Origin: Longispora fulva
GTDB taxonomy: Bacteria > Actinomycetota > Actinomycetes > Mycobacteriales > Micromonosporaceae
Direction: 5' to 3'
DNA length: 64,000 bases
Assembly (NCBI RefSeq): GCF_015751905.1
Contig: NZ_JADOUF010000001.1
Location: 3,038,001 to 3,102,000 of the forward strand
A program made the position numbers and the translations under genes. The notes below the pieces were generated by a model. That model had not been told where the DNA came from, did no database searches, and saw nothing but the letters and a program-made list of their open reading frames with translations. Below are positions 57,310-64,000 of the stretch, piece after piece; position 1 is the first letter of the stretch, and each line of letters starts with the position of its first letter.

Positions 57310-57639
57310 TCACAGGAACGGACGCACCTCGATCTTCCGGTCGCAGACCTTTGACGCCTCGGTGGCCAGCTTGAGCGCCACGTCCAGATCGGGGGCCTCC
57401 CACACCCAGACGCCGGCGAGGTACTCCTTGGACTCCACGAAGGGCCCGTCGGTGAACACCGCCTCCTCGCCCCGGTTGTCGACGACCGTGGCCGCGTCGG
57501 TGTCCGCGAGTCCGCCCGCGAAGACCCAGTAGCCGCCGGCGATCAGTCGTTCGTTGAACGCGCTGATGGCAGGTTGCCTGTCCGTGCTGCCGGGACTGCT
57601 CTTGTCGTCGATCACGGAAACCAGGTACCGCATGATCAT
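57310..57639 (-). CDS. YCII-related (DGPF-domain) protein
   Basis: The protein has 109 residues with the diagnostic D-G-P-F in VFTDGPFVESKEYLAGVWV. It also has MRYLVSVIDD at the start and ERLIAGGYWVFAGGL. DGPF proteins form small dimers and are typically encoded with ECF42-group sigma factors. Here the gene is 35 bp behind a RibD-type reductase whose promoter looks ECF42-like, so both probably belong to that regulon. The enzymatic role is unknown. Confidence 0.9.
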   Translation of the reverse strand: MIMRYLVSVIDDKSSPGSTDRQPAISAFNERLIAGGYWVFAGGLADTDAATVVDNRGEEAVFTDGPFVESKEYLAGVWVWEAPDLDVALKLATEASKVCDRKIEVRPFL

Positions 57640-57674
57640 CTCCTCTGGTGTCAGACGCGGAATTCGGTGGTGCC

Positions 57675-58286
57675 TCAGGCCGTCGCGTACCGCGGGCGCC
57701 CTGCCGGCCGGTAGACCTGGGTCATCACGCCCTTCGAGTCGACCCGCGACTCGACCAGGTCGAGCGCGATGTCCGGACCGGTCTCCGGGAACAGTCTCGC
57801 GCCCTGGCCGAGGATCACCGGGACCACGATCAGAGTCATCTCGTCGACCAGCTCATTCTCCAGCAGCCACCGGGTCAGGACGCCACTTCCGTGTACCTGC
57901 AGTTCACCCCCTGGCTTGGCCTTCAGTTCGCCGATGGCCGCCGCGAGGTCACCGCGCAGCAGGGTCGTGTCCTTCCACCGGGGCGCGGTGAGCGTGGTCG
58001 AGGCGACGTACTTGGGGGCCTCGTTCAAGGCAACCCCGATGGGATGTGTACTCATCGGGTCTGTCGATCCCCAGGAGTCGGCGAACAACTCGTAGGTGCG
58101 CCGGCCGAACAGGAACGCCTCGGCGCGCTGGTAGGTCCGCGTGATGAACGTCCTGGTGTCGTCGTCCCCCGCTCCCCTGGCCCATCCGCCGCGCTCGAAC
58201 CCGGTCCTGCGGTCCTCCTCCAACGTGCCGCCGTTTCCCTGCATCACTCCATCGATGGTGACCTGGGTCATGGTCGTCAGCTTCAT
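57675..58286 (-). CDS. RibD C-terminal/dihydrofolate-reductase-like protein
   Basis: The protein has 203 residues from the ATG at 58286 (GAAGGA upstream). The DHFR-like fold is visible from MKLTTMTQVTIDGVMQG, then EAFLFGRRTYELFADSW, then APKYVASTTL, GELQVHGSGVLTRWLLENEL and VVPVILGQGARLF. It is an NADPH-type reductase of the RibD-C family whose substrate is not known. It is the first gene of a unit with the DGPF gene. The -10/-35-like pair at 58339-58366 matches that of the second RibD-type gene at 62127-62702. Confidence 0.9.
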   Translation of the reverse strand: MKLTTMTQVTIDGVMQGNGGTLEEDRRTGFERGGWARGAGDDDTRTFITRTYQRAEAFLFGRRTYELFADSWGSTDPMSTHPIGVALNEAPKYVASTTLTAPRWKDTTLLRGDLAAAIGELKAKPGGELQVHGSGVLTRWLLENELVDEMTLIVVPVILGQGARLFPETGPDIALDLVESRVDSKGVMTQVYRPAGRPRYATA

Positions 58287-58338
58287 GGTCGCGGTTCCTT
58301 CGCCTGTGCACCGCCCCGTGCGGGCGGTCTCACCCCTG

Positions 58339-58366
58339 CTACGAACACCGCCGCCGCGATCCGACA
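58339..58366 (-). promoter_or_regulatory. ECF42-like promoter of the RibD/DGPF unit
   Basis: Read on the minus strand, TGTCGG-N16-TCGTAG is followed by GCAGGGG. The flanks match those of the element at 62758-62785. TGTCGA at -35 with CGT/CGA at -10 is the motif I recall for ECF42-group sigma factors. It ends 52 bp before the ATG. Confidence 0.6.
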
Positions 58367-58428
58367 CCTCCGCCCGGACTTCGTGGAAGAATTTTCAGGA
58401 CGCCGGTCGCCTTCGATCCGAAAGCACC

Positions 58429-58974
58429 TCAGATGTGGCCCCGCAGTGCGAAGGTTCGGTCTTCGCGCCACCGGCTCCCGTCGCTCACCAGCAGGTGGAT
58501 CTCGTGGACGTGAGCGGCCATGGGCAACGTGTCGGCCAGCTCGGCCTCGACGCGGTCGAGGAGCTGGGATTCCTGCTGGTGGGCGACGGTGAGGTGCGGG
58601 GTGATCTCGGTGAACTGGCCCTCGTAGGGTGGGGCCTCGGGCCATCGTTCTGCGACCGCATCGGTCAGTGCCCGGAACGGCTGATCAGGGGATGGCGCGA
58701 GGTAGAGCACGCCGGGGAACCTGCCGCACCGCTGGAACCGGACGTGGAACGCGGGATGGGCGCCGATGAGTGTGCCGAGTTGGCCGATCACCGTGTCATC
58801 GAGGCGGTCGTGGTCGAGGAACGGGTAGAGGATCGTCACGTGTGCGGGAACTCCGTCGCTGGCGACGGAGTCCAGCTGGGAGCGCCAGTGGCCGACGAGC
58901 GGTTCGGCTTCGGGGATCTTCGCGATCAGCGCGGTCTGGCCCGGTGGATACTTGCTTGTCCCTGGGGTCGTCAT
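58429..58974 (-). CDS. 2H phosphoesterase / 2'-5' RNA ligase-like protein
   Basis: The protein has 181 residues from the ATG at 58974 (GGGAG upstream); the frame is open to 59010. The two catalytic H-x-T-x motifs are HVTILYPFL (about residue 45) and HLTVAHQ (about 128), the hallmark of the LigT/2H superfamily, which acts on cyclic phosphodiesters of RNA or nucleotides. Substrate unknown. It is divergent from the kinase gene at 59138. Confidence 0.88.
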   Translation of the reverse strand: MTTPGTSKYPPGQTALIAKIPEAEPLVGHWRSQLDSVASDGVPAHVTILYPFLDHDRLDDTVIGQLGTLIGAHPAFHVRFQRCGRFPGVLYLAPSPDQPFRALTDAVAERWPEAPPYEGQFTEITPHLTVAHQQESQLLDRVEAELADTLPMAAHVHEIHLLVSDGSRWREDRTFALRGHI

Positions 58975-59137
58975 GGCCCAGGCTCCCAGTTCATCAGCAG
59001 TCTCGGCCACCGAATTTGCCTCTTGACATGGTGGGTGCGGCGCGCCACCGACTCGCTCGAGCAGTGACAGGGTGCCGGCTGGCGCGCGTATGGTCGGCCT
59101 GACACGGCGACCTTCGCGAGACGAGGACGGGCAGGAT

Positions 59138-59806
59138 ATGGATCAGGGCACCCGCGCCGAGATGCTCGGCCGCCTGGCCGGGGCGGTCGGATCCGTCACG
59201 GTCGCGCACCCGACGCGGGTCGCCATCGACGGAGCGCCCGCCGCCGGCAAGACCACCCTCGCCGACGAACTGGCTGTCCTTGTGCGCGAACAGGGCCGCG
59301 ATGTCATCCGCGCGACGATCGACGATTTCCTGTTCCCCCGGGCACAGCGCTATCCGCGCGGCGAGTACTCGGCCGAAGGCTGCTATTTCGACACCCACGA
59401 CCATGAAGCGCTGAACCGGGTTCTGCTCGATCCGCTCGGTCCGGGCGGGAATCGCCGCGTCCAACACATGGTCTACGACCGAACCACGGATACCGCATCG
59501 TCCCCGCCGGTCACGACCGCCCCGGACAACGCCGTGCTGATCTTCGACGGCGTCTTCCTCATGCGCCCGGAACTGGTGGATCGGTGGGACCTGCGCATCT
59601 TCGTGTCGACGGCACTCGAGAAGACCGTGGATCGCGCCCTGGTCCGAGACAGCGCGGTGTCATCTCGGGCCGAGGTCGAGCGGCGCTGGCGCGAGCGCTA
59701 CATCCCCTCCCAGCAGTTCTACTTCGCCACGGTCCACCCGACCCGGCACGCCGACATCATCGTGTACAACGACGAACCACAGCTGCCGACCTGGGAGACC
59801 CGATGA
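59138..59806 (+). CDS. Uridine-kinase-like P-loop kinase
   Basis: The protein has 222 residues from the ATG at 59138. Walker A is DGAPAAGKTTLADEL near 32-45, followed by the nucleoside-kinase pattern ATIDDFLFPRAQRYPRGEYS and YFDTHDHEAL, Walker B-like VLIFDGVFLMRPEL, and an Arg-rich lid (RWRERYIPSQQFYF). It should phosphorylate a nucleoside or similar small alcohol. Frames starting upstream at 59072 lack an RBS. Its 3' end overlaps the degraded membrane gene on the other strand by 50 bp. Confidence 0.88.
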   Translation: MDQGTRAEMLGRLAGAVGSVTVAHPTRVAIDGAPAAGKTTLADELAVLVREQGRDVIRATIDDFLFPRAQRYPRGEYSAEGCYFDTHDHEALNRVLLDPLGPGGNRRVQHMVYDRTTDTASSPPVTTAPDNAVLIFDGVFLMRPELVDRWDLRIFVSTALEKTVDRALVRDSAVSSRAEVERRWRERYIPSQQFYFATVHPTRHADIIVYNDEPQLPTWETR

Positions 59807-60171
59807 CCGCGCCCAGGGCCCGCTGCCAGACGACGATGATCACCACCGTGAGGGCGAAGCCGACCGGGCAGCGGCCGAGCTTCGCCAACGCGCTCACGGT
59901 CCGGTCGAACTCCTGCACGAGTCTGCCCAGCGGGAGGCCGTAGAAGACATGCGCGCCATAGGCGATGGCGATGGCGGCCACCTGACCGGCGATGGCGTAG
60001 CAGACCGCGAACGGGCTGAATACCCGACACTCTCCAGCAGCAGAGGTGTTCCAGGCCCAGCCGACCCCGAAGGCGAGGGGTGCTCAGCACACGTGTCATG
60101 CGCCATTTCGCCAGCGTCCACTGTCTCCGCTGGGCGAAGACCTCGGATACCCACGCTGTGGCCTCGTTCAC
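59757..60171 (-). pseudogene. Frameshifted membrane-protein gene
   Basis: A GTG at 60171 with a strong GGGAGGTGATC opens NEATAWVSEVFAQRRQWTLA and KWRMTRVLSTP. At about 60060-60075 the frame is lost and the matching continuation lies in another frame: LAFGVGWAWNTSAAGE, FSPFAVCYAIAGQVAAIAIA, then RTVSALAKLGR and a membrane helix GFALTVVIIVVWQRALG. In that second frame a TGA stands immediately upstream. The simplest reading is a one-base indel in a small two-helix membrane protein; a sequencing error is possible. The end overlaps the kinase gene. Confidence 0.55.
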
Positions 60172-60351
60172 GATCACCTCCCTCGTTCGGCTTCCGGGAG
60201 AATTGACCGCGATGGTGGGCGATGGGTGCACGGAGGACGCTCCTCGCGCGACGGCGATCCGCCCAGGAGGAACTGCCTTGCCGGCGCTCACCTGGCGGCA
60301 GTGGTGCGTTCATTCATGTCAGCGCGTCAACACTGTCGGTAACATGTTCTC

Positions 60352-60516
60352 GTGACGGGTGACGGCACCGAGGAACTGGCCACGGCCGTGGTCGCCCGGA
60401 CCGACGCGGCGGAGGAACTCATCGCCGCGATCGACGCCGCCTGGGCGACCGCCGATCGGGTTCGCGTCGACCGCCGAGCCCGCACCCTGCGTACTTCGCC
60501 ACGCGATCGACAGTGA
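60352..60516 (+). CDS. Small hypothetical protein
   Basis: The frame has 54 codons from a GTG. The product is helical and acidic at first (GTEELATAVVARTDAAEELI) and Arg-rich at the end. No RBS of note and no family. It lies in a poorly coded stretch (60172-60661) where nothing else was recognised, so it may be non-functional. Confidence 0.25.
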   Translation: MTGDGTEELATAVVARTDAAEELIAAIDAAWATADRVRVDRRARTLRTSPRDRQ

Positions 60517-60661
60517 CATGACGCTCGGCCACCGTCACCCACGCCTGGGTGCCAGAGCGGAGCCAAGGGGAGACCGGAGACGCTCGGTCAGCCCTTCACC
60601 CGGTGGGGCCGGCGGAAACTCGCCGCGTACCTGACCCATCGGCTCCCGATCGGGAGAGCAT

Positions 60662-60967
60662 TCAGCAAAACACCTGAATGCCCAACAGAAGCCGGTCGTC
60701 ACAACGCCACAGCACGCCCGCATAGGACAACCCCTTGCTATCTGGCGTTGCCGCGTGCTCACCGGGTACCTCGAAGTGCCGCTTGATGGTCTGCCAGAAC
60801 AGCTTCGCCTCAGCTGCACTCAACCAGGACAAGGGCTGGTCGCCTCCGAAAACGACCACACGATCACCGCGACGGATCAACTGCCGGACTCGCGGCTCAG
60901 ACGCCCACCTCGGACGCTCCCGCGACCACTCAACCCCCTGGTCATCCCACAGGCGATCATCCACCAC
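60662..60967 (-). CDS. Hypothetical protein
   Basis: The product has 101 residues from the GTG at 60967; the frame is open to an ATG at 61036. The composition is natural, with RPRWASEPRVRQLIRRGDRV, VVFGGDQPLSWLSAAEAKLF and a C terminus YAGVLWRCDDRLLLGIQVF. No domain was recognised. It is divergent from the winged-helix gene at 61258, and the 290 bp between them show no other gene. Confidence 0.5.
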   Translation of the reverse strand: MVDDRLWDDQGVEWSRERPRWASEPRVRQLIRRGDRVVVFGGDQPLSWLSAAEAKLFWQTIKRHFEVPGEHAATPDSKGLSYAGVLWRCDDRLLLGIQVFC

Positions 60968-61257
60968 CCGGTTCCCACTAACCCCCGACTCACCCACCCC
61001 ACCATCATGCCCGACGCACACACCCAACCCGGCCAACGTTCGTGGTCAGAGCACCAGCAGGCATCCCAAACGCGCCGCACCGCGCTTGTGACAGGTGCCA
61101 TACCGATGGTCATCGGAGCCCGTTCGTGTGGCGCCTTGACGGAGCGGCGAAGTCGAGGGTTCATCACTGTCGTGACATCCATCGAAGCGACCGCGCAACC
61201 GCCCATGGACCCGACCTTGCCCAGCCACGCAGGCGAGCGTCCCTCCCGGAGAACGAC

Positions 61258-62100
61258 ATGAGCGCCGTGCACCGCTGGTTCCTCGATCACTACCGCGACG
61301 CGGTCTGGGAATCAGAACATCTCACAGCCAGCCACAAAGCCGTCGCCGAGGCCTATGCCCGCCACGCCCGCGACCCCCACGGCAACAAGACGGCCACCGC
61401 CGACCTCGCCTGGATCACCTACGACCGATTGCAGACGGCCGCCGGCATCCGCCGACGCGCCACCGTCACGAAGATCCTCGCCGAACTCGAAACACTGGGG
61501 TGGCTGACCGCTGTGCGGCGCGTCCACCGCCGACCCACGATGTACCGCCTCACCATCCCCCACAACGGCTCAAACGACACTACCGATGCCCGCCAGGGAA
61601 CCACCGTAGTTCCACCACCAGTTCCACACCGACACCACCGTAGTTCCCACCACCCCCACCACACCCCGCCCCGTAGTACCGACGCCGGAACTCCACCACT
61701 AGAAGATCCACCATCAAACACATCACCATCATCATCAGCCCGCCCCGCCGACCGCCGCCGCATCGCCGACGCCGCCGGTGCCACCGACGCTGAGGTCAAC
61801 GCCATCATCGACAAGATCACCCGAGAGAACACCATCCGACGCCCCTTCAGCGTCTACCTCCGGGCCATCCCCGACACGGACCTCCGCGCGCACCTCGTCG
61901 CCCTGCGAACACCCACGCCCGACCAGCAGAACGCGGCATTCGAACACCTACGCCACGCCGCCCCCGACTGCATCCACGGCACGCCTGCCGGCGCTCTCAC
62001 CCGCCCCACCACGAACACCAAACTGTGCCCACTCTGCCAACGCGGACTACCCGCGGTACCTCACAACACGGGACGACCAGACGCGGGCCGAGTGGGTTGA
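61258..62100 (+). CDS. Winged-helix protein of mobile-element/replication type
   Basis: The protein has 280 residues from an ATG with GGAGAACGAC upstream. Residues 15-105 form a helix-turn-helix domain (LTASHKAVAEAYARHARDPH, YDRLQTAAGIRRRATVTKIL, AELETLGWLTAVRRVHRRP), as in conserved proteins of actinobacterial integrative elements and plasmids. A His/Pro/Ser-rich linker (about 120-170) follows, with repeated CACCGTAGTTCC-type DNA, then a small helical domain (AEVNAIIDKITRENTIRRPF). A C-x-x-C pair (CPLCQRG) lies at the end. Its lower GC and Thr/His-rich use differ from neighbouring genes and suggest horizontal transfer. It could be a replication or conjugation accessory factor. Confidence 0.65.
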   Translation: MSAVHRWFLDHYRDAVWESEHLTASHKAVAEAYARHARDPHGNKTATADLAWITYDRLQTAAGIRRRATVTKILAELETLGWLTAVRRVHRRPTMYRLTIPHNGSNDTTDARQGTTVVPPPVPHRHHRSSHHPHHTPPRSTDAGTPPLEDPPSNTSPSSSARPADRRRIADAAGATDAEVNAIIDKITRENTIRRPFSVYLRAIPDTDLRAHLVALRTPTPDQQNAAFEHLRHAAPDCIHGTPAGALTRPTTNTKLCPLCQRGLPAVPHNTGRPDAGRVG

Positions 62101-62126
62101 GGACACGGCTACGCGGCCGTCGCCGA

Positions 62127-62702
62127 TCAACCGTGTCGGGTCGGCCGATAGGTCAGCACCTGCGTGTGGCCGTCGAACGTCCGGGCCTCGAGCAGTTCGA
62201 GGTCGAAGTCGTCGGCACCGTCGAAGATCCGGTCCACGCCGGTCTTCCCGGAGATCACGGGGAAGACCGTCACCTCGATGGTGTCGATCAGGCCGGCGTT
62301 CAGCAGCGCCCGGTTGAGTATCAGGCTTCCGTGGGAGCGCAGCTGCACGCCGGATTCGGCCTTCAGGCGCGCGACCACGTCGACAGGATCGCCGGACTCG
62401 ATGGTCGTGCCCGGCCAGTCGAGCGGCTCGGTCGGCCCGTTGGACAGCACCGTGACCGGGGAGTCGAACATGCGCGTGATCCACTCGTCGAACTCGCCGC
62501 GGTCCGAGCCGGCGGCGAGGAACGGCGCGTTCGACGAGTAGGTCTTGGCCCCGAGCACCATGCGCAGCGGCTCGCGGTAGAGGGCGGCGCGATGCGCGAG
62601 GAATTCCGGGCCCTGCTTGCCCCAGTAGCCGCCCCAGTCGCCTTCGTGGTTGGCGAAGCCGTCGAGCGTGGAGAAGATGTCGAAAGTGTAGGTGGCAGTC
62701 AT
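62127..62702 (-). CDS. RibD C-terminal/dihydrofolate-reductase-like protein, second copy type
   Basis: The protein has 191 residues from the ATG at 62702 (GGAGAGGCC upstream). The fold marks are MTATYTFDIFSTLDGFA, REPLRMVLGAKTYSSNAPF, VTVLSNGPTEPLDW, VQLRSHGSLILNRALL and VTVFPVISGKTGVDRIF. It is distantly related to the protein at 57675-58286 but not a recent duplicate. Nevertheless its promoter segment is almost the same, so both are probably switched on by one sigma factor. Substrate unknown. Confidence 0.9.
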   Translation of the reverse strand: MTATYTFDIFSTLDGFANHEGDWGGYWGKQGPEFLAHRAALYREPLRMVLGAKTYSSNAPFLAAGSDRGEFDEWITRMFDSPVTVLSNGPTEPLDWPGTTIESGDPVDVVARLKAESGVQLRSHGSLILNRALLNAGLIDTIEVTVFPVISGKTGVDRIFDGADDFDLELLEARTFDGHTQVLTYRPTRHG

Positions 62703-62757
62703 GGCCTCTCCTTGCGAGAAGTTGGTCGCGCCGCGCCTTGTGGCGGCCCCGCCCCTG

Positions 62758-62785
62758 CTACGAACCCCACCGCCCCGATTCGACA
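62758..62785 (-). promoter_or_regulatory. ECF42-like promoter of the second RibD-type gene
   Basis: Read on the minus strand, TGTCGA-N16-TCGTAG is followed by CAGGGG. Spacing is identical to the element at 58339-58366 and both are preceded by a CCGGG-rich stretch. It ends 55 bp before the ATG. Confidence 0.65.
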
Positions 62786-62829
62786 CGCCACCCGGACTAC
62801 TTTTCGGAACGGGCTCATCCGATCCTAGT

Positions 62830-63282
62830 GTGCGGTTGTGGCGGAACCGGCCCACCGCGAGTAGTGATCTTGCGATGTAGTCGCTCCGGTCGCATGAGCC
62901 CAGCGCGGAGCCGCGTAGGTGTCCGAGGCAGCCGAGACCTGGTCCGGGTTGCGGTATGCGGCGACGACGCGTTGGATCGAGCCGGCAGCGAACTCATCCG
63001 GGGCTGGACAACGTGCCCGTGGCGAATCGGTGAACAATCCAGCACCGCGCCATCAGCGTCGATCGGGTATTACACGAACTCGCCAAACCCTGCACGACAT
63101 GTCATCGCCAATTGACACGCTCTCCAATATGCCCGAATACGAATGACGGCATGTTCCAAGCCATAGAGGCATCCGGAACAGGCTCGCACTACAGAGATCT
63201 CGCCGTGCACCCCGATCCAAGGACGGGGAACACGGCGAACCCACATCCGGGCACTATGCCCATTTTCTTCCAAGAGGCGTGG
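62830..63282. other. Gene-poor DNA before lsr2
   Basis: I see no credible gene on either strand and no tRNA-like or palindromic feature. Short open frames have unnatural composition. Base composition drops towards lsr2. Confidence 0.5.
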
Positions 63283-63639
63283 TCAGTGGCCGGCCTGCGC
63301 GTTGAAGAGCTCGACGATATCCTGGGAGATACGTCCACGGCTGGAGACCTTGTGGCCGTTGCGCACGGCCCAGTCGCGAATAGCCTTGTTCTGGTCACGG
63401 TCACTCGCGCCGCTGGGACGAGCGCTGGTGATGACCGTCCGAGAGGGAGTGCGACCAGTCGTGGAACGCTGTCGACGACCAGCCGTGATGTACCTCGCCA
63501 AGGACTCCCGGAGCGTCTTCGCGTTCTCGCTGGACAGGTCGATGATGTAGTTTGCCCCGTCGAGACCAAAGGTCACGGTCTCGTCGGCGGCACCCTGGTC
63601 GAGGTCATCGACCAGTACAACGTGCACTTTCTGCGCCAC
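63283..63639 (-). CDS. lsr2: Lsr2-family nucleoid-associated protein
   Basis: The protein has 118 residues from a GTG with GGAAGGGAAGAAG upstream. It is an H-NS-like bridging protein that silences AT-rich, often horizontally acquired DNA. The N-terminal oligomerisation domain begins MAQKVHVVLVDDLDQGAADE and continues GLDGANYIIDLSSENAKTL. A basic linker follows, and the C-terminal DNA-binding domain has DRDQNKAIRDWAVRNGHKV and the AT-hook-like SSRGRI. Most hosts encode more than one Lsr2; which paralogue this is cannot be told. Confidence 0.95.
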   Translation of the reverse strand: MAQKVHVVLVDDLDQGAADETVTFGLDGANYIIDLSSENAKTLRESLARYITAGRRQRSTTGRTPSRTVITSARPSGASDRDQNKAIRDWAVRNGHKVSSRGRISQDIVELFNAQAGH

Positions 63640-64000
63640 AGTTCTTCTTCCCTTCCACCCAACAAATTAGAGGGAAGATATCCCATTGAATGCCCGGTGG
63701 GAAGACAAGGCCTCAAAATGAGGGACACCGCAGCGCTCTGAGTCGGTGCCGACACGATGGATCGGGAACCAAGGCACGCGGATCATAGTCGGCTCCTTCA
63801 GGATGATCGGCTCCCCGGCCTTCCTTTTCGCCACTCGACACAACACTCCAGCTGAACATTGCGCGCATTCCGCGTCCCCGGCTCACCCGGAACGACTTCT
63901 GTCGCCGATACCACCGCCACCTGCGGATCCGCCACCATGCAGGTCACTCATGAATTCTTGAGGGACTTGGCGTAGACGGTGGTGCTGCGTGCGACGCTCA
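63640..64000. other. Upstream region of lsr2, no gene seen
   Basis: The lsr2 promoter should lie in the AT-rich part at 63650-63720 (the GGGATATCTTCCC dyad on the minus strand is at about 63672-63684). Nothing else is supported. A possible gene end on the minus strand stops at 63948 but only 50 bases of it are in the window. Confidence 0.4.

Noticed and set aside
63112-63741. 209-codon plus-strand frame over lsr2
   Set aside because: Antisense to a clear Lsr2 gene and without RBS or domain.
63948-64000. Possible C-terminal end of a minus-strand gene (VYAKSLKNS then stop)
   Set aside because: Only about 17 codons are in the window, too few to support a gene call.

Overview
The window is GC-rich, densely coded DNA with GTG starts, 4-bp start/stop overlaps, ECF sigma factors, WXG100-type proteins, Lsr2 and a very large NRPS. 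This points to a filamentous actinomycete. A Micromonosporaceae-like or Streptomyces-like host is plausible, but the genus cannot be fixed from this sequence. No tRNA, rRNA or CRISPR array was recognised.

Layout. (1) 1-12050 is a type VII secretion (ESX/Ess-like) locus. It holds a giant repeat-bearing substrate cut by the left edge, two small helical WXG100-type proteins, an FHA-EssC/EccC-type triple ATPase, a membrane-anchored accessory protein and an ECF sigma factor. The last three form a translationally coupled operon. The divergent promoter region at 4301-4388 carries the same bipartite element twice, mirrored about one centre. (2) 12622-37440 is a non-ribosomal peptide cluster: RidA-like protein, methyltransferase, LAL/LuxR regulator, small membrane protein, two NRPSs (six modules, one epimerase, terminal reductase) and an MbtH protein. 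The inferred product is a hexapeptide with a D residue at its free N terminus, released as an aldehyde. It could close to a macrocyclic imine or be reduced to an alcohol. (3) 37875-51100 is accessory and housekeeping DNA: a PadR/membrane pair with a clear operator, NAD synthetase, a secreted M4 protease, an ECF sigma factor with a SnoaL-like tail, a short IS630-type element that supplies the stop codons of both flanking genes, LysE, an epoxide-hydrolase-like enzyme under a 9-bp inverted repeat, a TMEM175-type channel, a terpene synthase coupled to a four-EF-hand protein, and a free-standing PASTA protein. (4) 51255-53945 is a rifampin phosphotransferase gene with a perfect rifamycin-associated element in its leader. 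(5) 54061-59806 holds a Nudix/GNAT operon, a chaplin-like secreted protein, an MBL hydrolase, a RibD/DGPF pair under an ECF42-like promoter, a 2H phosphoesterase and a P-loop kinase. (6) 59757-64000 is looser and more degraded: a frameshifted membrane-protein gene, a winged-helix protein of mobile-element type, a second RibD-type reductase with the same ECF42-like promoter, and lsr2.

Functionally, the T7SS and NRPS blocks are the two large coherent systems. The remaining genes are mostly small regulated units, and several have visible cis elements: a PadR palindrome, the RAE, ECF42-like promoters and bidirectional terminators.
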